A stretch of DNA of 64,000 bases from JAOPZW01 sp963806015. GTDB lineage: Bacteria > Actinomycetota > Thermoleophilia > Solirubrobacterales > Solirubrobacteraceae. The DNA lies in the NCBI GenBank assembly GCA_963806015.1, contig CAWDWM010000012.1, positions 1-64,000 of the forward strand. Direction: 5' to 3'. Shown here piece after piece: positions 23,520-32,314 of the stretch (its first letter is position 1; each line of letters opens with the position of its first letter). Both the position numbers and the translations under genes were made by a program. Below the pieces are notes generated by a model. The model searched no databases. It saw only the letters and a program-made list of their open reading frames with translations, and had not been told where the DNA came from.

Positions 23520-24589
23520 GCCAGCAGCGTGTCGTAGAGCGCGAGGTGCGCGCGCGCGATCGCGTCCCAGCTGTGCGTCTCGTCGGCCAGGCGCAGCGCA
23601 CCCATCGCCAGGGTGGCGCGGAGCGACGGGTCCTCGAGCAGGCGCACGAGGACGTCGTGCAACTCGGCCGCGTCACCCGGCGCGACGAGCTCGGCCGCCC
23701 CCGCGGCCGCGACGTCCGGGAAGCCGCCGACGTCGGAGAGCACGAGCGGGACGGCGAAACCCAGCGCGGTGAAGAGGACGCCCGACTGCTCGATCTCGCG
23801 GTAGGGGAGCACGGCGAGGTCCGCGCGGCGGAAGAGCGCCGCGGCCTCGCCCTCGCTGACGAAGCGCTCGACGAAGCGCACGCCCGGCGGAGCGGTGGCG
23901 CGCAGCGCCGTGGTGTCCATGCGCGCGGCGCCCACGATCCACAGCTCGGCGTGCTCGATCCCGCGCCACGCCTCGACGAGCACGTCGATGCCCTTGTAGG
24001 GCCGCAGCAGGCCGAAGCACAGCACGACGGTGCCGTCGTATTCGGGCAGCTCGGCGGGCAGCGGGGCGTCGCCGGCCGGGCGCAGGAGCCCGTGCGGGAT
24101 GACATGGACGCGCCCGGCGGGCAGCCCGAGCTCGTTCACCAGCCGCGCGCGCCCGTGCTCGGTGTGCACGACGATCGCGTCCATGCGCTCGTAGAGCTGG
24201 CGCTGGGCGTCGAGCTGGCCCGGCTTGGGCTCGCGCGGGAGCACGTCGTGGGCGGTGATGACCCGCGGCTGGCTGTAGGCGCGCAGCAGGTGCTGGTCGA
24301 GCGGCTGCACCGCCAGCCACTGGAAGTGCACGATGTCGGCGTCGTTGCGCGACGCGCGCAGCATGTCGGGGATGTGCATGGCCAGGCGCGCCCAGCGCCG
24401 GCCACGGCCCTTGGGAGCGAAGCGGTAGAAGTCCTCGCGCACCGTGTAGCCCCGCGCGGGCGGCACTTCGCCGTGCGGGAACGGGGCGGTGACGAGCTCG
24501 ACCTGCGCCCCCGCCTGCGCCAGGGCAGCACACAGCGCCCGATCGTAGGGCGGCGTGTAGGCGGCCGGGTCGATGACGCTGACGCGCAT
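23516..24589 (-). CDS. GT4 glycosyltransferase
   Basis: 357 residues. A GT-B fold is indicated by DIVHFQWLAVQPLD and VITAHDVLPREPKPGQL in the N-terminal half, then HVIPHGLL and the donor-site pattern LCFGLLRPYKGIDVLVEAW. The catalytic-region motif is EIEQSGVLFTALGFAVPLVLSDVGG, with Glu in the expected E-x7-E-like zone. The family transfers a sugar from a nucleotide donor with retention. It is the first gene of the three-gene operon ending in the initiating transferase. A TATTGT box ends 10 bases before its ATG at 24589. The divergent GT2 gene starts only 25 bases away. Confidence 0.92.
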   Translation of the reverse strand: MRVSVIDPAAYTPPYDRALCAALAQAGAQVELVTAPFPHGEVPPARGYTVREDFYRFAPKGRGRRWARLAMHIPDMLRASRNDADIVHFQWLAVQPLDQHLLRAYSQPRVITAHDVLPREPKPGQLDAQRQLYERMDAIVVHTEHGRARLVNELGLPAGRVHVIPHGLLRPAGDAPLPAELPEYDGTVVLCFGLLRPYKGIDVLVEAWRGIEHAELWIVGAARMDTTALRATAPPGVRFVERFVSEGEAAALFRRADLAVLPYREIEQSGVLFTALGFAVPLVLSDVGGFPDVAAAGAAELVAPGDAAELHDVLVRLLEDPSLRATLAMGALRLADETHSWDAIARAHLALYDTLLA

Positions 24590-24599
24590 CTCAACGGTG

Positions 24600-24605
24600 A
24601 CAATA
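24600..24605 (-). promoter_or_regulatory. -10 box (TATTGT) of GT4 operon
   Basis: TATTGT on the minus strand ends 10 bases before the ATG at 24589, suggesting a nearly leaderless transcript for the three-gene operon. No clear -35 element is visible. Confidence 0.5.
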
Positions 24606-24614
24606 GGCCCCGCG

Positions 24615-25550
24615 GTGGCTGTCGAGCTCTCCTTCTGCGTCGTCAACACCGAGCAGCGCGAGCTGCTCGTGCACTGCCTGGACGCCATCGCGGCCGAGCG
24701 CGCGACGCTGCCCTTCGCGACCGAGGTCCTGGTCCTGGACAACGCCTCGGGCGACGGATCGGCCGCCGCCGCGCGCCGCCACGAGGTCGCGCCCGAGGTC
24801 ATCGCGCTGGACCGCCGCGCGGGCAAGGGCGAGAACGACACCGCGCTGCTCAAGCGCGCCCGCGGGCGCTACGCGCTGCTGCTCAACGAGGACTCCGAGC
24901 TGCGGCCGGGAGCGGTGGCGGCCCTGCGCGATGCCCTGGAGGGACGCGATGACGCCGCGGCCGCCGGCGCGCGGCTGCTGCGCCCCGACGGCACGGGCCA
25001 GCCCAGCGCGTGGCGCTTCCCGACGCCGGCGACCGCCGTCATCGGCGCGCTCTTCCTGCACAAGCGCTTCACGGTCCAGAGCCGCGGCGAGCGCACGCGC
25101 ACCGTCGACTGGGCGCAGTCCGCGGCCCTGCTCGTGCGCACCGACGCCGCGCGCGAGGTCGAGTGGTTCGATCCGGCCTTCTTCGTCTACTCCGACGAGG
25201 TCGACTTCTGCCGGCGCCTGCGCGACGCCGGCTGGCGCACGCTGTACGTGCCGCAGGCCGTCGCCGTGCACCACGAGCAGCTGTCGACCGGCAAGGTCCC
25301 CGAGCGGCGGATCGTCGAGCTCTCGCGCAACCGCGACCGCTACATGCGCAAGCACCATTCCGCGTCGGCGGCCGCGGCGGTGCGCGTGCTCACGGCGTGG
25401 GCGTATGCGGTGCGCGCGCTCGCGGCGCTCGCGCTGCCCGGCCACGATCCGCGGCGCTACTGGCGCCACGTCACCGCGACGCTGCGCCCGGACCGGGGCG
25501 AGGGGCTGCGCGAGGCCGCGATCGAGCACAACCGCGGCCCGCGGCTCTAG
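24615..25550 (+). CDS. GT2 glycosyltransferase (rhamnosyltransferase-like)
   Basis: 311 residues from a GTG at 24615. An ATG at 24573 would overlap the divergent gene and is less likely. The domain has the WbbL/rhamnosyltransferase-like pattern: SFCVVNTEQRELLVHCL, EVLVLDNASGDGS, LLLNEDSELRPGAVAAL, ARLLRPDGTGQPSAWRFP, and the acceptor-side FFVYSDEVDFCRRLRDAGW. It should act on the cytoplasmic face on lipid-linked sugar. It is alone on the plus strand, divergent from the GT4 operon. A C-terminal amphipathic Ala/Arg-rich stretch may touch the membrane. Confidence 0.9.
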   Translation: MAVELSFCVVNTEQRELLVHCLDAIAAERATLPFATEVLVLDNASGDGSAAAARRHEVAPEVIALDRRAGKGENDTALLKRARGRYALLLNEDSELRPGAVAALRDALEGRDDAAAAGARLLRPDGTGQPSAWRFPTPATAVIGALFLHKRFTVQSRGERTRTVDWAQSAALLVRTDAAREVEWFDPAFFVYSDEVDFCRRLRDAGWRTLYVPQAVAVHHEQLSTGKVPERRIVELSRNRDRYMRKHHSASAAAAVRVLTAWAYAVRALAALALPGHDPRRYWRHVTATLRPDRGEGLREAAIEHNRGPRL

Positions 25551-25658
25551 ATGTGATTCGCGGCGGATGGCGTGAGCCTCGAAGAAGCATCACCGAGGGG
25601 CGGTGAGTCCCCAGCGCGAGGCGGGTCCGTGGGGTCGCGTGGGGGCGAACCTCTGCCT

Positions 25659-25709
25659 AACCGTCCCGGCCTGTGGTCGTCACACGACCACTAAGTAGTC
25701 GGGACGGTT
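25659..25709. terminator. Bipartite long hairpin, possible bidirectional terminator or structured element
   Basis: The outer 10-bp arms AACCGTCCCG and CGGGACGGTT are perfect. Inside is a second perfect 8-bp hairpin, GTGGTCGT-CAC-ACGACCAC. There is no long T run. The nested form is more elaborate than a plain intrinsic terminator. Confidence 0.5.
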
Positions 25710-25724
25710 GGGGTGCGAAGTGCT

Positions 25725-25742
25725 CGCTGGCGAGCGCCAGCG
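25725..25742. terminator. Short hairpin
   Basis: CGCTGGC-GAGC-GCCAGCG, a 7-bp perfect stem close to the end of the flippase gene. It may act with the larger hairpin beside it. Confidence 0.35.
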
Positions 25743-25784
25743 CAGCGAGGCGGAACGGGGTCCATTCAGGCTCGGCGCGGACGC

Positions 25785-27221
25785 TCAGCTCGACCGCGGC
25801 CCGACCAGCTCGCGGCGCAGGCGCAGCAGCTCGGGCGCCAGCGCCAGCGGGATGGCGATCAGGGCCAGCGTGCGCAGCGCGAAGCCCGCGACGCCGCTGG
25901 TCGGCAGCGTCAGCTCGCCCGCCACCGTGATGGCGCCGATGATGCCCACGATCCGCGCCAGGCGGGGCCAGTCGAAGGGCACCGTGAACAGCCGCCGCGT
26001 GAGCAGGTGGACGGCCACGAGCATCGCCAGGTACGACGCGCACAAGGCGATCCCCGCGCCAGACGGTCCCAGCGGGTCGACGAGCAGAGCGAGGCCGATG
26101 ATGTTGACCGCCAGGCCCACCAGCGCCGCCGGGAAGGTCCGCGTGGTCACCTTCGCGCGCCCCGCGATCGTGACGAAGACCAGGAACAGCCCGTAGAGCG
26201 CCCAGCCCAGCGCCACCCACGGCAGCGCCTTGTACGCCGGGTAGTAGGCGTCGGCGGTCAGCAGCCGCACGACCCAGCGACCGAGCAGGGTGAGGCCGGC
26301 GACCACGAGGCCGGTGACGACCACGTACGCAGTGGTCACCAGTGCGTACAGGTGGCGCGCCTCGTCCTCGTCGACGATCGAGTAGGCCAGCGGCGGCCAG
26401 GCGGCCTGGAATCCGCGCACGGCGACGATGACCAGCGTGGCGAGCTTCACCGCCACCGCGTAGAGGCCGGCGGCGCCGGGCGAATCGGCTCGCAGCAGCC
26501 ACGCGCGGTCGACCACGTTCAGCGCGAAGACGGCCGCGTCGGCCGGCACGGTGGGAGCGCCGAAGCGCAGCAGCGGACCGAGCGTGCGGGGTGCGCGCAG
26601 GTCGAGCCCGACGCGTTGACGCAGCGCGAAGACCCACAGCCCGACCAGCACGACGGTCGAGGCCGCGTAGTTGCCCAGGACGTAGCCGCGCGCGCCGCCG
26701 TCGAAGCCGACGACCAGGGTCACGGTCAGCGCGACGGTGAGCACCACGTTGCTGACGCTCGCGATCAAATAGGTGCGCCGGCGCTCGTCGACGCGCAGCA
26801 GCGCGTAGGCGATCTCGAGGTTGGTGAAGGCCCACAGGCCGAGGACGCCGTAGGCCATGAGCGTCGCGTCGCGCGTGCGCAGCAGCGCCTGCGAGATCAC
26901 GCCGGCGAAGACGACGGCGACCAGCGCGGCGACGGTGCTGGTGACGAGCACGAAGGACGTCGTGCGCCGCGCCAGGCGGTCGCGGTGCAGCGCATCCTCG
27001 TCGTCGAAGTAGAAGCGCACGAACGCCTCGCCGACGCCGAAGCGCAGGATGATGCTGGCGAGGATGATCGCCGTCAGCAGCGTCTCGGCGTAGCCGAGCT
27101 GCGCCTGGGTGAGGTGGTGGGTGTAGAGCGGCAGCGTGAACAGGGCCAGGAACCCGGCCACGAGGCTCGACGCCTGGTACGCGAATCCCGAGGTGGCCAG
27201 GCGCTTGATGTAGCCCTGCAC
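25785..27221 (-). CDS. Wzx-like polysaccharide flippase (MATE/MOP superfamily)
   Basis: 478 residues from a GTG at 27221, chosen because a TACCGT box ends 8 bases upstream; the longer in-frame reading has no membrane-protein character. About 12-14 hydrophobic helices are arranged as in the polysaccharide biosynthesis/lipid-linked oligosaccharide exporter family: FAYQASSLVAGFLALFTLPLYTHHL at the start, FGVGEAFVRFYFDDED, RFGAPTVPADAAVFALNVVDRAWL in the middle, YYPAYKALPWVALGWALYGL later. It would move undecaprenyl-linked repeat units across the membrane. It fits with the initiating transferase at 21787 and the polymerase/ligase at 30842. Confidence 0.9.
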   Translation of the reverse strand: MQGYIKRLATSGFAYQASSLVAGFLALFTLPLYTHHLTQAQLGYAETLLTAIILASIILRFGVGEAFVRFYFDDEDALHRDRLARRTTSFVLVTSTVAALVAVVFAGVISQALLRTRDATLMAYGVLGLWAFTNLEIAYALLRVDERRRTYLIASVSNVVLTVALTVTLVVGFDGGARGYVLGNYAASTVVLVGLWVFALRQRVGLDLRAPRTLGPLLRFGAPTVPADAAVFALNVVDRAWLLRADSPGAAGLYAVAVKLATLVIVAVRGFQAAWPPLAYSIVDEDEARHLYALVTTAYVVVTGLVVAGLTLLGRWVVRLLTADAYYPAYKALPWVALGWALYGLFLVFVTIAGRAKVTTRTFPAALVGLAVNIIGLALLVDPLGPSGAGIALCASYLAMLVAVHLLTRRLFTVPFDWPRLARIVGIIGAITVAGELTLPTSGVAGFALRTLALIAIPLALAPELLRLRRELVGPRSS

Positions 27222-27229
27222 GGGCGGGG

Positions 27230-27235
27230 ACGGTA
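27230..27235 (-). promoter_or_regulatory. -10 box (TACCGT) of flippase gene
   Basis: TACCGT on the minus strand ends 8 bases before the GTG at 27221, a spacing expected for leaderless transcription. It is paired with the divergent box at 27261. Confidence 0.5.
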
Positions 27236-27260
27236 TCCGGTGGACCGGGGCCCGCCCGGA

Positions 27261-27266
27261 TAGCCT
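27261..27266 (+). promoter_or_regulatory. -10 box (TAGCCT) of glycosyltransferase gene
   Basis: TAGCCT ends 7 bases before the GTG at 27274. The divergent flippase box lies 25 bases away, so the two promoters overlap back to back. Confidence 0.5.
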
Positions 27267-27273
27267 GCGAGCG

Positions 27274-28332
27274 GTGGAGCGCCCGCCGATCTGCGTCCTG
27301 CTGCTGCCCGCGCCGCTCGAGCGCTTCATCCTGCGCGACCAGGCAGACGACCTGCTGCGCGCCGACGGGGTCATCGCCGCCGACCCGCCGCGGATGCCCT
27401 ACGGGGCCTTCGCGCGGATCCCGCTCGGCCTCGGCGACGCGCTCGCGGCGCGCCAGGGCCGGCGGCTGGTGCGCACGCTGCGCCGGCGCCTGGGCGAGCC
27501 GCGGGTGGTGGTCATCTTCCACACGCTGCAGTACCAGCTGGCCCGCGCGATCATGGCCCAGGCCCCCGGCTGCGAGCTGTGGTACTGGCGCTGGGATCGC
27601 TTCGAGCGCGCCTACGACGCCACCGACCGCCAGCGCGAGCGCCTGGAGCTGCTGCACGAGCAGGCAGCCGAGCGCTCCTCGACGATCGTCGCCGCGTCGG
27701 ACGAGCTCGCGCGCCTGGAGGGTGCCGCCGGCCGGCGGGCCATCACGGTGCCGCTGGCGGCCGACTCGTTCCCCGCTCCGCAGGGCGGCGACGTCGTCGC
27801 CATCTCGATCGGCCACCTCGGCTGGCGCACCGACTGGTCGCTGCTGCGCGCGGTGAGCGAGCGCCTCGGCGATCGGCTCGTACTGCTGCTCGTCGGCGAA
27901 TGGCACGAGGAGGAGTGCAGGGACGACCCCGACTTCGCCCTCTGTCGCGCGGCGGCGAACCTCGTGTGGCTGGGGCGCGTCGAGGACGAGGCCGCCGCCC
28001 GCCTGGTCCTGTGCGCCGACGTGGGCATCGTGCCCTTCAAGGTCGAGCCCTTCAACGACGCCGCGCTGCCCTACCGGATCCTCAAGTACGCGCGCCTGGG
28101 ACGGCGCACGGTGGCGCCCGCCCTGGCGGGCGTGCGCACGTGGTCGCAGGCGGTGACCGTGGCCGACAACGCCGAGGCCTTCGCGCAGGCGCTGCTGGCC
28201 TGCGCGGGCGCCCGCGCGCGGCCCGACGAGGGGCTGCGCGAGTGGGCGCTGGCCCAAACGGCGCGCGTACAGGACGAGCCGCTGTGGCAGCGTCTGGCCC
28301 AGATCGGCATCGATACCCGCGTTTCGCGGTAG
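27274..28332 (+). CDS. Glycosyltransferase-like protein (GT-B fold)
   Basis: 352 residues from a GTG at 27274. The N-terminal half has no strong signature (VVVIFHTLQYQLAR, CELWYWRWDRF). The C-terminal half looks like a GT-B donor domain: SIGHLGWRTDWSLLRAV, LVLLLVGEWHEEE, NLVWLGRVEDEAAARLVLCADVGIVPFKVEPFNDAALPYRILKYARLGRRTVAP. That last region matches the GT4-like PF-x-x-P-x-K-hold pattern in loose form. I am confident of the superfamily but not of the donor or linkage. It is in the glycan locus and starts a plus-strand pair with the SpoIIE-type phosphatase 21 bases downstream. Confidence 0.75.
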   Translation: MERPPICVLLLPAPLERFILRDQADDLLRADGVIAADPPRMPYGAFARIPLGLGDALAARQGRRLVRTLRRRLGEPRVVVIFHTLQYQLARAIMAQAPGCELWYWRWDRFERAYDATDRQRERLELLHEQAAERSSTIVAASDELARLEGAAGRRAITVPLAADSFPAPQGGDVVAISIGHLGWRTDWSLLRAVSERLGDRLVLLLVGEWHEEECRDDPDFALCRAAANLVWLGRVEDEAAARLVLCADVGIVPFKVEPFNDAALPYRILKYARLGRRTVAPALAGVRTWSQAVTVADNAEAFAQALLACAGARARPDEGLREWALAQTARVQDEPLWQRLAQIGIDTRVSR

Positions 28333-28341
28333 CGGGCGCCG

Positions 28342-28347
28342 TATGGT
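28342..28347 (+). promoter_or_regulatory. -10 box (TATGGT) of SpoIIE-type phosphatase gene
   Basis: TATGGT ends 6 bases before the ATG at 28354, consistent with a leaderless transcript separate from, or in addition to, read-through from the glycosyltransferase upstream. Confidence 0.5.
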
Positions 28348-28353
28348 GCGCGC

Positions 28354-29472
28354 ATGGGTCCAGCCCGGACACGGTCCGAGCGCCTCGGTGCAGGCATCTT
28401 CGGGCTGTTGCTCGGCATCTTCCTGCTGCGCGCCTTCGTCGACACACCGGGGCTCAGCCTGGTGTTCCTGGCCGTCTTCCCGATCGTCCTCGCGGCCTTC
28501 GTGCTCGGGCGCACCGCGGCCCTCGTGTGCGCCGCGCTGGCCACGGTGCTCTCGGTGGTCGTGCCCATCATCAATCCGGCCACCGACGTCAGCACGGCCG
28601 CGCAGATCGTCGGCGCGGTCGGGCGCGGAGCGGTCTTCGTCGGGCTGGCGCTCGTCGTCTCGGGCATGCATGCGCGCCAGACGCAGCTGCGCTTGGACCT
28701 GGCGGCCTCCGAGCACGACCGCGGCGAGCTCGAGGGGCTGCGCGCCGCGCTGACGGCGCCCCAGCTGCCCGCGCTCGACGGCCTCACGGTCGCCACCTCG
28801 TACACGCCGGCCGAGGGGCTGGTGGCGGGCGACTTCTTCCTCGTCGCCCGCGGCGCGGAGACCAGCACGCTCGTCGTCGTCGGCGACGTCGTCGGCCACG
28901 GCCTCGCCGCCGCACGGCGCGCGTCGTTCGTGCGCGCGACGATCGCCCTGTTCGCCGAGTACGCCGACGACCCGATGACGATCCTGCGCCTCGCCAACAC
29001 GGCGCTGACCGAGCGCGACCCGGGCACCGAGTTCGTGACCGCGCTGTGCGCGAGCTTCGCCCCCGATCGCGGCACCGTGACCTGGGCGAGCGCCGGCCAC
29101 CCGCCGCCGTGGGACCTCGACCGCGGCGAGCCGCTGGCCAGCGTGCGCCACTGCCCGCCGCTGGGGATCGAGCCGACGCTCGAGGGGACCTCGGTGACGA
29201 CCGTGCTGCCGGCCGACGGGGGCGTGCTGCTCTACACCGACGGCCTGCCCGAGGCGCGCACCGCGCGCGAGGTGCCGCGCCACGCGCTGTTCGGCGAGCA
29301 GGCGGCGCGCGACGCGCTGCTCAAGCTGCGCGGCTGCACGCCGGCCGACATCGTCACGGGCCTGCGCGCGGCCGCGGTCAACCACGCCGAGGGCCGCCCG
29401 GCCGACGACCTCTGCCTCGTCGCCGTCCGGCTCGGCGTCGTCGCGGCCGCTTGTCAGGGGCAGGCCGCGTAG
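28354..29472 (+). CDS. Membrane SpoIIE/RsbU-type PP2C phosphatase
   Basis: 372 residues. The N-terminal 105 residues contain three to four hydrophobic helices. A short helical linker (about 105-135) precedes a PP2C-like SpoIIE domain (about 140-365). Metal-site motifs are present: LVAGDFFLVARG, VVGDVVGHGLAAARRA, WASAGHPPPW, LLYTDGLPEAR and a late ADDLCLVAVR. Family members dephosphorylate anti-sigma-factor antagonists of the SpoIIAA/RsbV type. No antagonist or anti-sigma gene is nearby, so its partner is encoded elsewhere. Its placement inside a glycan locus suggests linkage to envelope stress control. Its end overlaps the next gene tail-to-tail by 19 bases. Confidence 0.9.
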   Translation: MGPARTRSERLGAGIFGLLLGIFLLRAFVDTPGLSLVFLAVFPIVLAAFVLGRTAALVCAALATVLSVVVPIINPATDVSTAAQIVGAVGRGAVFVGLALVVSGMHARQTQLRLDLAASEHDRGELEGLRAALTAPQLPALDGLTVATSYTPAEGLVAGDFFLVARGAETSTLVVVGDVVGHGLAAARRASFVRATIALFAEYADDPMTILRLANTALTERDPGTEFVTALCASFAPDRGTVTWASAGHPPPWDLDRGEPLASVRHCPPLGIEPTLEGTSVTTVLPADGGVLLYTDGLPEARTAREVPRHALFGEQAARDALLKLRGCTPADIVTGLRAAAVNHAEGRPADDLCLVAVRLGVVAAACQGQAA

Positions 29473-30845
29473 GCGCTGAAGCGCCCGTTGCGGGCGATCG
29501 GCACGAAGCCCGGGTCGGGCACGTTGGTCGACGGGCTGGCGCCGGCGGCGAAGCCGTAGCGCTTGAGCTCCTTGGTGCCGAGGACGAACATCGCCACGCC
29601 GCGCGCGCGCCGGCGCGCGCTGCGCGCCCCGACGCGCCGCGCCGGCAGGTCGAGCAGCCAGCGCGAATCCGGCACGAGACGGTAGTTGGGGAAGGTCAGC
29701 GGGCCGCAGCGCAGGTCGCGCTGCACCGGGGGCGCGTGGAGGATGGCCACGAGGTCGTCGTGGGAGCCCCTGATGAAGCGCAGCTCACCGCGCAGCGTGC
29801 CGACGACGGGCGCCTTGATGACCACGAAGACGAGCCCGAGCGTGGCCGCGCCGATCGCCGCCCGCGACCACACCTGACGGACGCGCCCGGCGGGCAGCGT
29901 GGTGAAGCCGAGCACGCCGTAGCCGGCGAGCAGGCACACCGCGACCACCGGGATCGTCAGGTAGCGCGGCAGCACCGACAGCCCGGCGAGGCCCGTAGCC
30001 AGGAAGGTCACGACGCCGGCGCCGAAGAGCGCGATCGGGACGTGCAGGGCGCGGCCCTGGCGCAGCCGCCACAGCAGCAGCGCCCCGGCGGCGCCGGCGA
30101 GCGCGACCGGCGGCCGGGCGGTGTCCGTGACGAAGGAGACGAACGAGCCCGGGACCGACGACAGGCCGCGGTTGCGATTGAGCTCGTCGGCCAGGTCGCT
30201 CGTAGCGTGCAGCGAGAAGAGCGGATCGCCGGTGACCCAGAGATCGACCAGGGCCCACACGAGCGGGGCGGCGGCGGCGAGCACGAGCAGGTCGATCCGC
30301 CGCCACCCGCACCACAGCCAGTAGGCGCCGGCCAGGACCCAGGCCTCCGGGCGCAGCAGCCCGGCCACCGCGAGCACGGCCATGACCGGCACGCCGCGGC
30401 GCGGCGCCCGGGCCTCGATGGCCGCCGCCCACAGCACGAGCGCGAGGAAGGGGACGTCGACGTAGGCCCGCGCGGCATAGAGCAGGAAGGCGAAGCTCGA
30501 GGCGACGAAGGCGGCGCCGGCCAGCGCCGGCCACAGCCCGAAGCACGCCTCCCCCACGCGGAAGCTGCCCCAGGCCAGGGCGACCAGGCTCAGCACGCAG
30601 ATGAGGACGATCAGGCGCTCGCCGTCGGTGCCGACGAGCCCCACCAGCGCGCAGATGGCGAGGAACAGCGGGTGCTCGGTGGGCGCGGCGTAGGCCTCGA
30701 AGTCGGGCTTCATGCCGTGCATGAGCTCGCGGCCCCAGACGAGGTGGAAGTAGGTGTCGTAGTTGGGGTAGGTCGGCACCAGCAGGGCGGCGACCAGCGC
30801 CAGCACCGCCAGCGCGGCGACGACGAGGACCTCGGTTCGCCTCAT
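29454..30845 (-). CDS. Polytopic membrane protein, GT39/PMT-like
   Basis: 463 residues with about 9-10 hydrophobic segments. The first loop after helix 1 has a conserved acidic feature (PTYPNYDTYFHLVWGRELMHG). It is followed by APTEHPLFLAICALVG, the arrangement seen in GT-C glycosyltransferases related to dolichyl-phosphate-mannose mannosyltransferases. A C-terminal extracytoplasmic part (about 370-463) lacks helices and contains two cysteines (RCGP, AACP). It would use a polyprenyl-phosphate sugar on the outer face. It overlaps the O-antigen-ligase-like gene by 4 bases (ATGA), so it should act with it. Confidence 0.8.
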   Translation of the reverse strand: MRRTEVLVVAALAVLALVAALLVPTYPNYDTYFHLVWGRELMHGMKPDFEAYAAPTEHPLFLAICALVGLVGTDGERLIVLICVLSLVALAWGSFRVGEACFGLWPALAGAAFVASSFAFLLYAARAYVDVPFLALVLWAAAIEARAPRRGVPVMAVLAVAGLLRPEAWVLAGAYWLWCGWRRIDLLVLAAAAPLVWALVDLWVTGDPLFSLHATSDLADELNRNRGLSSVPGSFVSFVTDTARPPVALAGAAGALLLWRLRQGRALHVPIALFGAGVVTFLATGLAGLSVLPRYLTIPVVAVCLLAGYGVLGFTTLPAGRVRQVWSRAAIGAATLGLVFVVIKAPVVGTLRGELRFIRGSHDDLVAILHAPPVQRDLRCGPLTFPNYRLVPDSRWLLDLPARRVGARSARRRARGVAMFVLGTKELKRYGFAAGASPSTNVPDPGFVPIARNGRFSAYAACP

Positions 30846-32314
30846 GCCGGCGCCGGCGCCGGCTCGCGCACGGCGGCCCACAACGCCATGGCCGTGCCGG
30901 CGCCGAGCAGCGTCCACGTGAGCGGGTCCTCGAGGAACGCGGCGTACATCAGCGAATGGGCCAGGAGGGCGACGAAGGCCGCCGCCACGGCGGCGCGCTC
31001 GGGCACGCGCCGCGCCCCGCGGAAGAGGCGCGCGAGCGCGGCGGCGAGCAGCGCGAGGTAGACGAGCAGCCCGATCACGCCCTGCTCGGCCGCCACCGTC
31101 ACCGGGATCGTGTGCGAGGCCGACGCCGCGCGCTCGGGCGACACGTGCTCGGCGCGGCGGTAGTCGCGCGCGAAGGAGCCCGAGCCCTGGCCGACGAGCG
31201 GCGCGTCGCGGAAGAGCTTCAGGCCGCCCTTGATGAGGTCGTAACGCCCGCTGGTGGCCTTGTCGGCCGACTTCGAGTTGCCGAGGTCGAGGTGGACCGC
31301 TCCGGGCGCGAGGGCCACGAAGGCCACGGCGAGGACGAGTGCGCCGCCCGACAGGATCAGCGCCCAGCGCACGCTCCAGCGCATCGCGCCGAGGATGGCC
31401 AGGCCGACCAGCAGCGCGGTGAAGCTCGACTGCGAGAAGGTCAGCACCAGCCCGCCCCACAGCACCGCGAGCAGCAGTGCGCAGGCGACGACCTCGCGCT
31501 GGCGCCGGGCCCACAGCAGCCAGCCGACGAGCAGCAGCATCACGAGGGCCAGGAAGCGCCCGTAGATGTTGGGATCGAAGAACAGCGAGTTGACCCGGAA
31601 GTAGTCCTCGAGCTGATTGGAGGCGATGACCTTCGGGTTGAGGAAGAGGTGGCGGGTGGCGTACTCGACGAAGCCCACGCCGACGAGCGCCAGGGCGAGG
31701 ACGACGAGCACGCCCAGGCACACGCGCGCCAGGCGCGGCGTCCACGCCACGCGGGCCACGAGCACGAACAGCAGCGCGAAGGGGACGTAGAAGAAGACGA
31801 CGTTCTCCAGCGCATGGCCGAAGTCGTCGGAGTAGCTGGACTGGATCCCGTAGAGGGCCAGCGAGGCGGCCAGCGCCCATTCGAGCAGCCCCGGGGCGCG
31901 GCCGCCCTCGGCGCGCTCCCGGCCGGCGAGCCGCGGCACCGCGTAGGCCAGCACCCCGGCGGCCACGACGAGGTAGAGCGGCACGAGCAGGTTGGCCGTC
32001 GAGCCGCCGGAGGCGATCGGCACGCGGAAGGGCAGGGTGGCCGCGGCGGCGACCGGCAGCCACGCCGGGCGGCGGTCGAAGAGCACCGCCAGCACCGCGA
32101 GGACGACCACGGCCCCGACCGCGCCCGCCACCGCCAGCGACGGGTGGTCGCGCAGCGGCTTGACCTGGTCGGAGTCGGCGATGTGGAAGCCGAGGATGAC
32201 CGGCGCCAGGACGAGCGCGCCGAGCATCGCGCCCGCCCGCACGCGGGGGGCACGCGCCACCAGGGCGCCGGCGGCGAGCAGCGCCGCGAGGATCAGTGGG
32301 ACAGGAGCGTCCAT
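30842..32314 (-). CDS. O-antigen ligase/polymerase-like membrane protein (Wzy_C family)
   Basis: 490 residues with about 12 hydrophobic segments and a long periplasmic-type loop before the last helices. The loop carries SGRYDLIKGGLKLFRDAPLVGQGSGSFA followed by HTIPVTVAAEQGVIGLLVYL, the WaaL/Wzy_C family signature with the functional histidine. It either polymerises lipid-linked repeat units or ligates the glycan to its anchor. In a high-GC Gram-positive without lipopolysaccharide, polymerase or a protein or teichoic-like ligation role is more likely. It overlaps the gene upstream by 22 bases and the one downstream by 4. Confidence 0.9.
   Translation of the reverse strand: MDAPVPLILAALLAAGALVARAPRVRAGAMLGALVLAPVILGFHIADSDQVKPLRDHPSLAVAGAVGAVVVLAVLAVLFDRRPAWLPVAAAATLPFRVPIASGGSTANLLVPLYLVVAAGVLAYAVPRLAGRERAEGGRAPGLLEWALAASLALYGIQSSYSDDFGHALENVVFFYVPFALLFVLVARVAWTPRLARVCLGVLVVLALALVGVGFVEYATRHLFLNPKVIASNQLEDYFRVNSLFFDPNIYGRFLALVMLLLVGWLLWARRQREVVACALLLAVLWGGLVLTFSQSSFTALLVGLAILGAMRWSVRWALILSGGALVLAVAFVALAPGAVHLDLGNSKSADKATSGRYDLIKGGLKLFRDAPLVGQGSGSFARDYRRAEHVSPERAASASHTIPVTVAAEQGVIGLLVYLALLAAALARLFRGARRVPERAAVAAAFVALLAHSLMYAAFLEDPLTWTLLGAGTAMALWAAVREPAPAPA

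Larger units (their letters stand above)
25551..25784. other. Convergent intergenic region with hairpins
   Basis: 234 bases between a plus-strand GT2 end and a minus-strand flippase end. There is no coding sequence. It holds a long bipartite hairpin (25659-25709) and a shorter one (25725-25742), consistent with termination from both sides. Confidence 0.5.
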
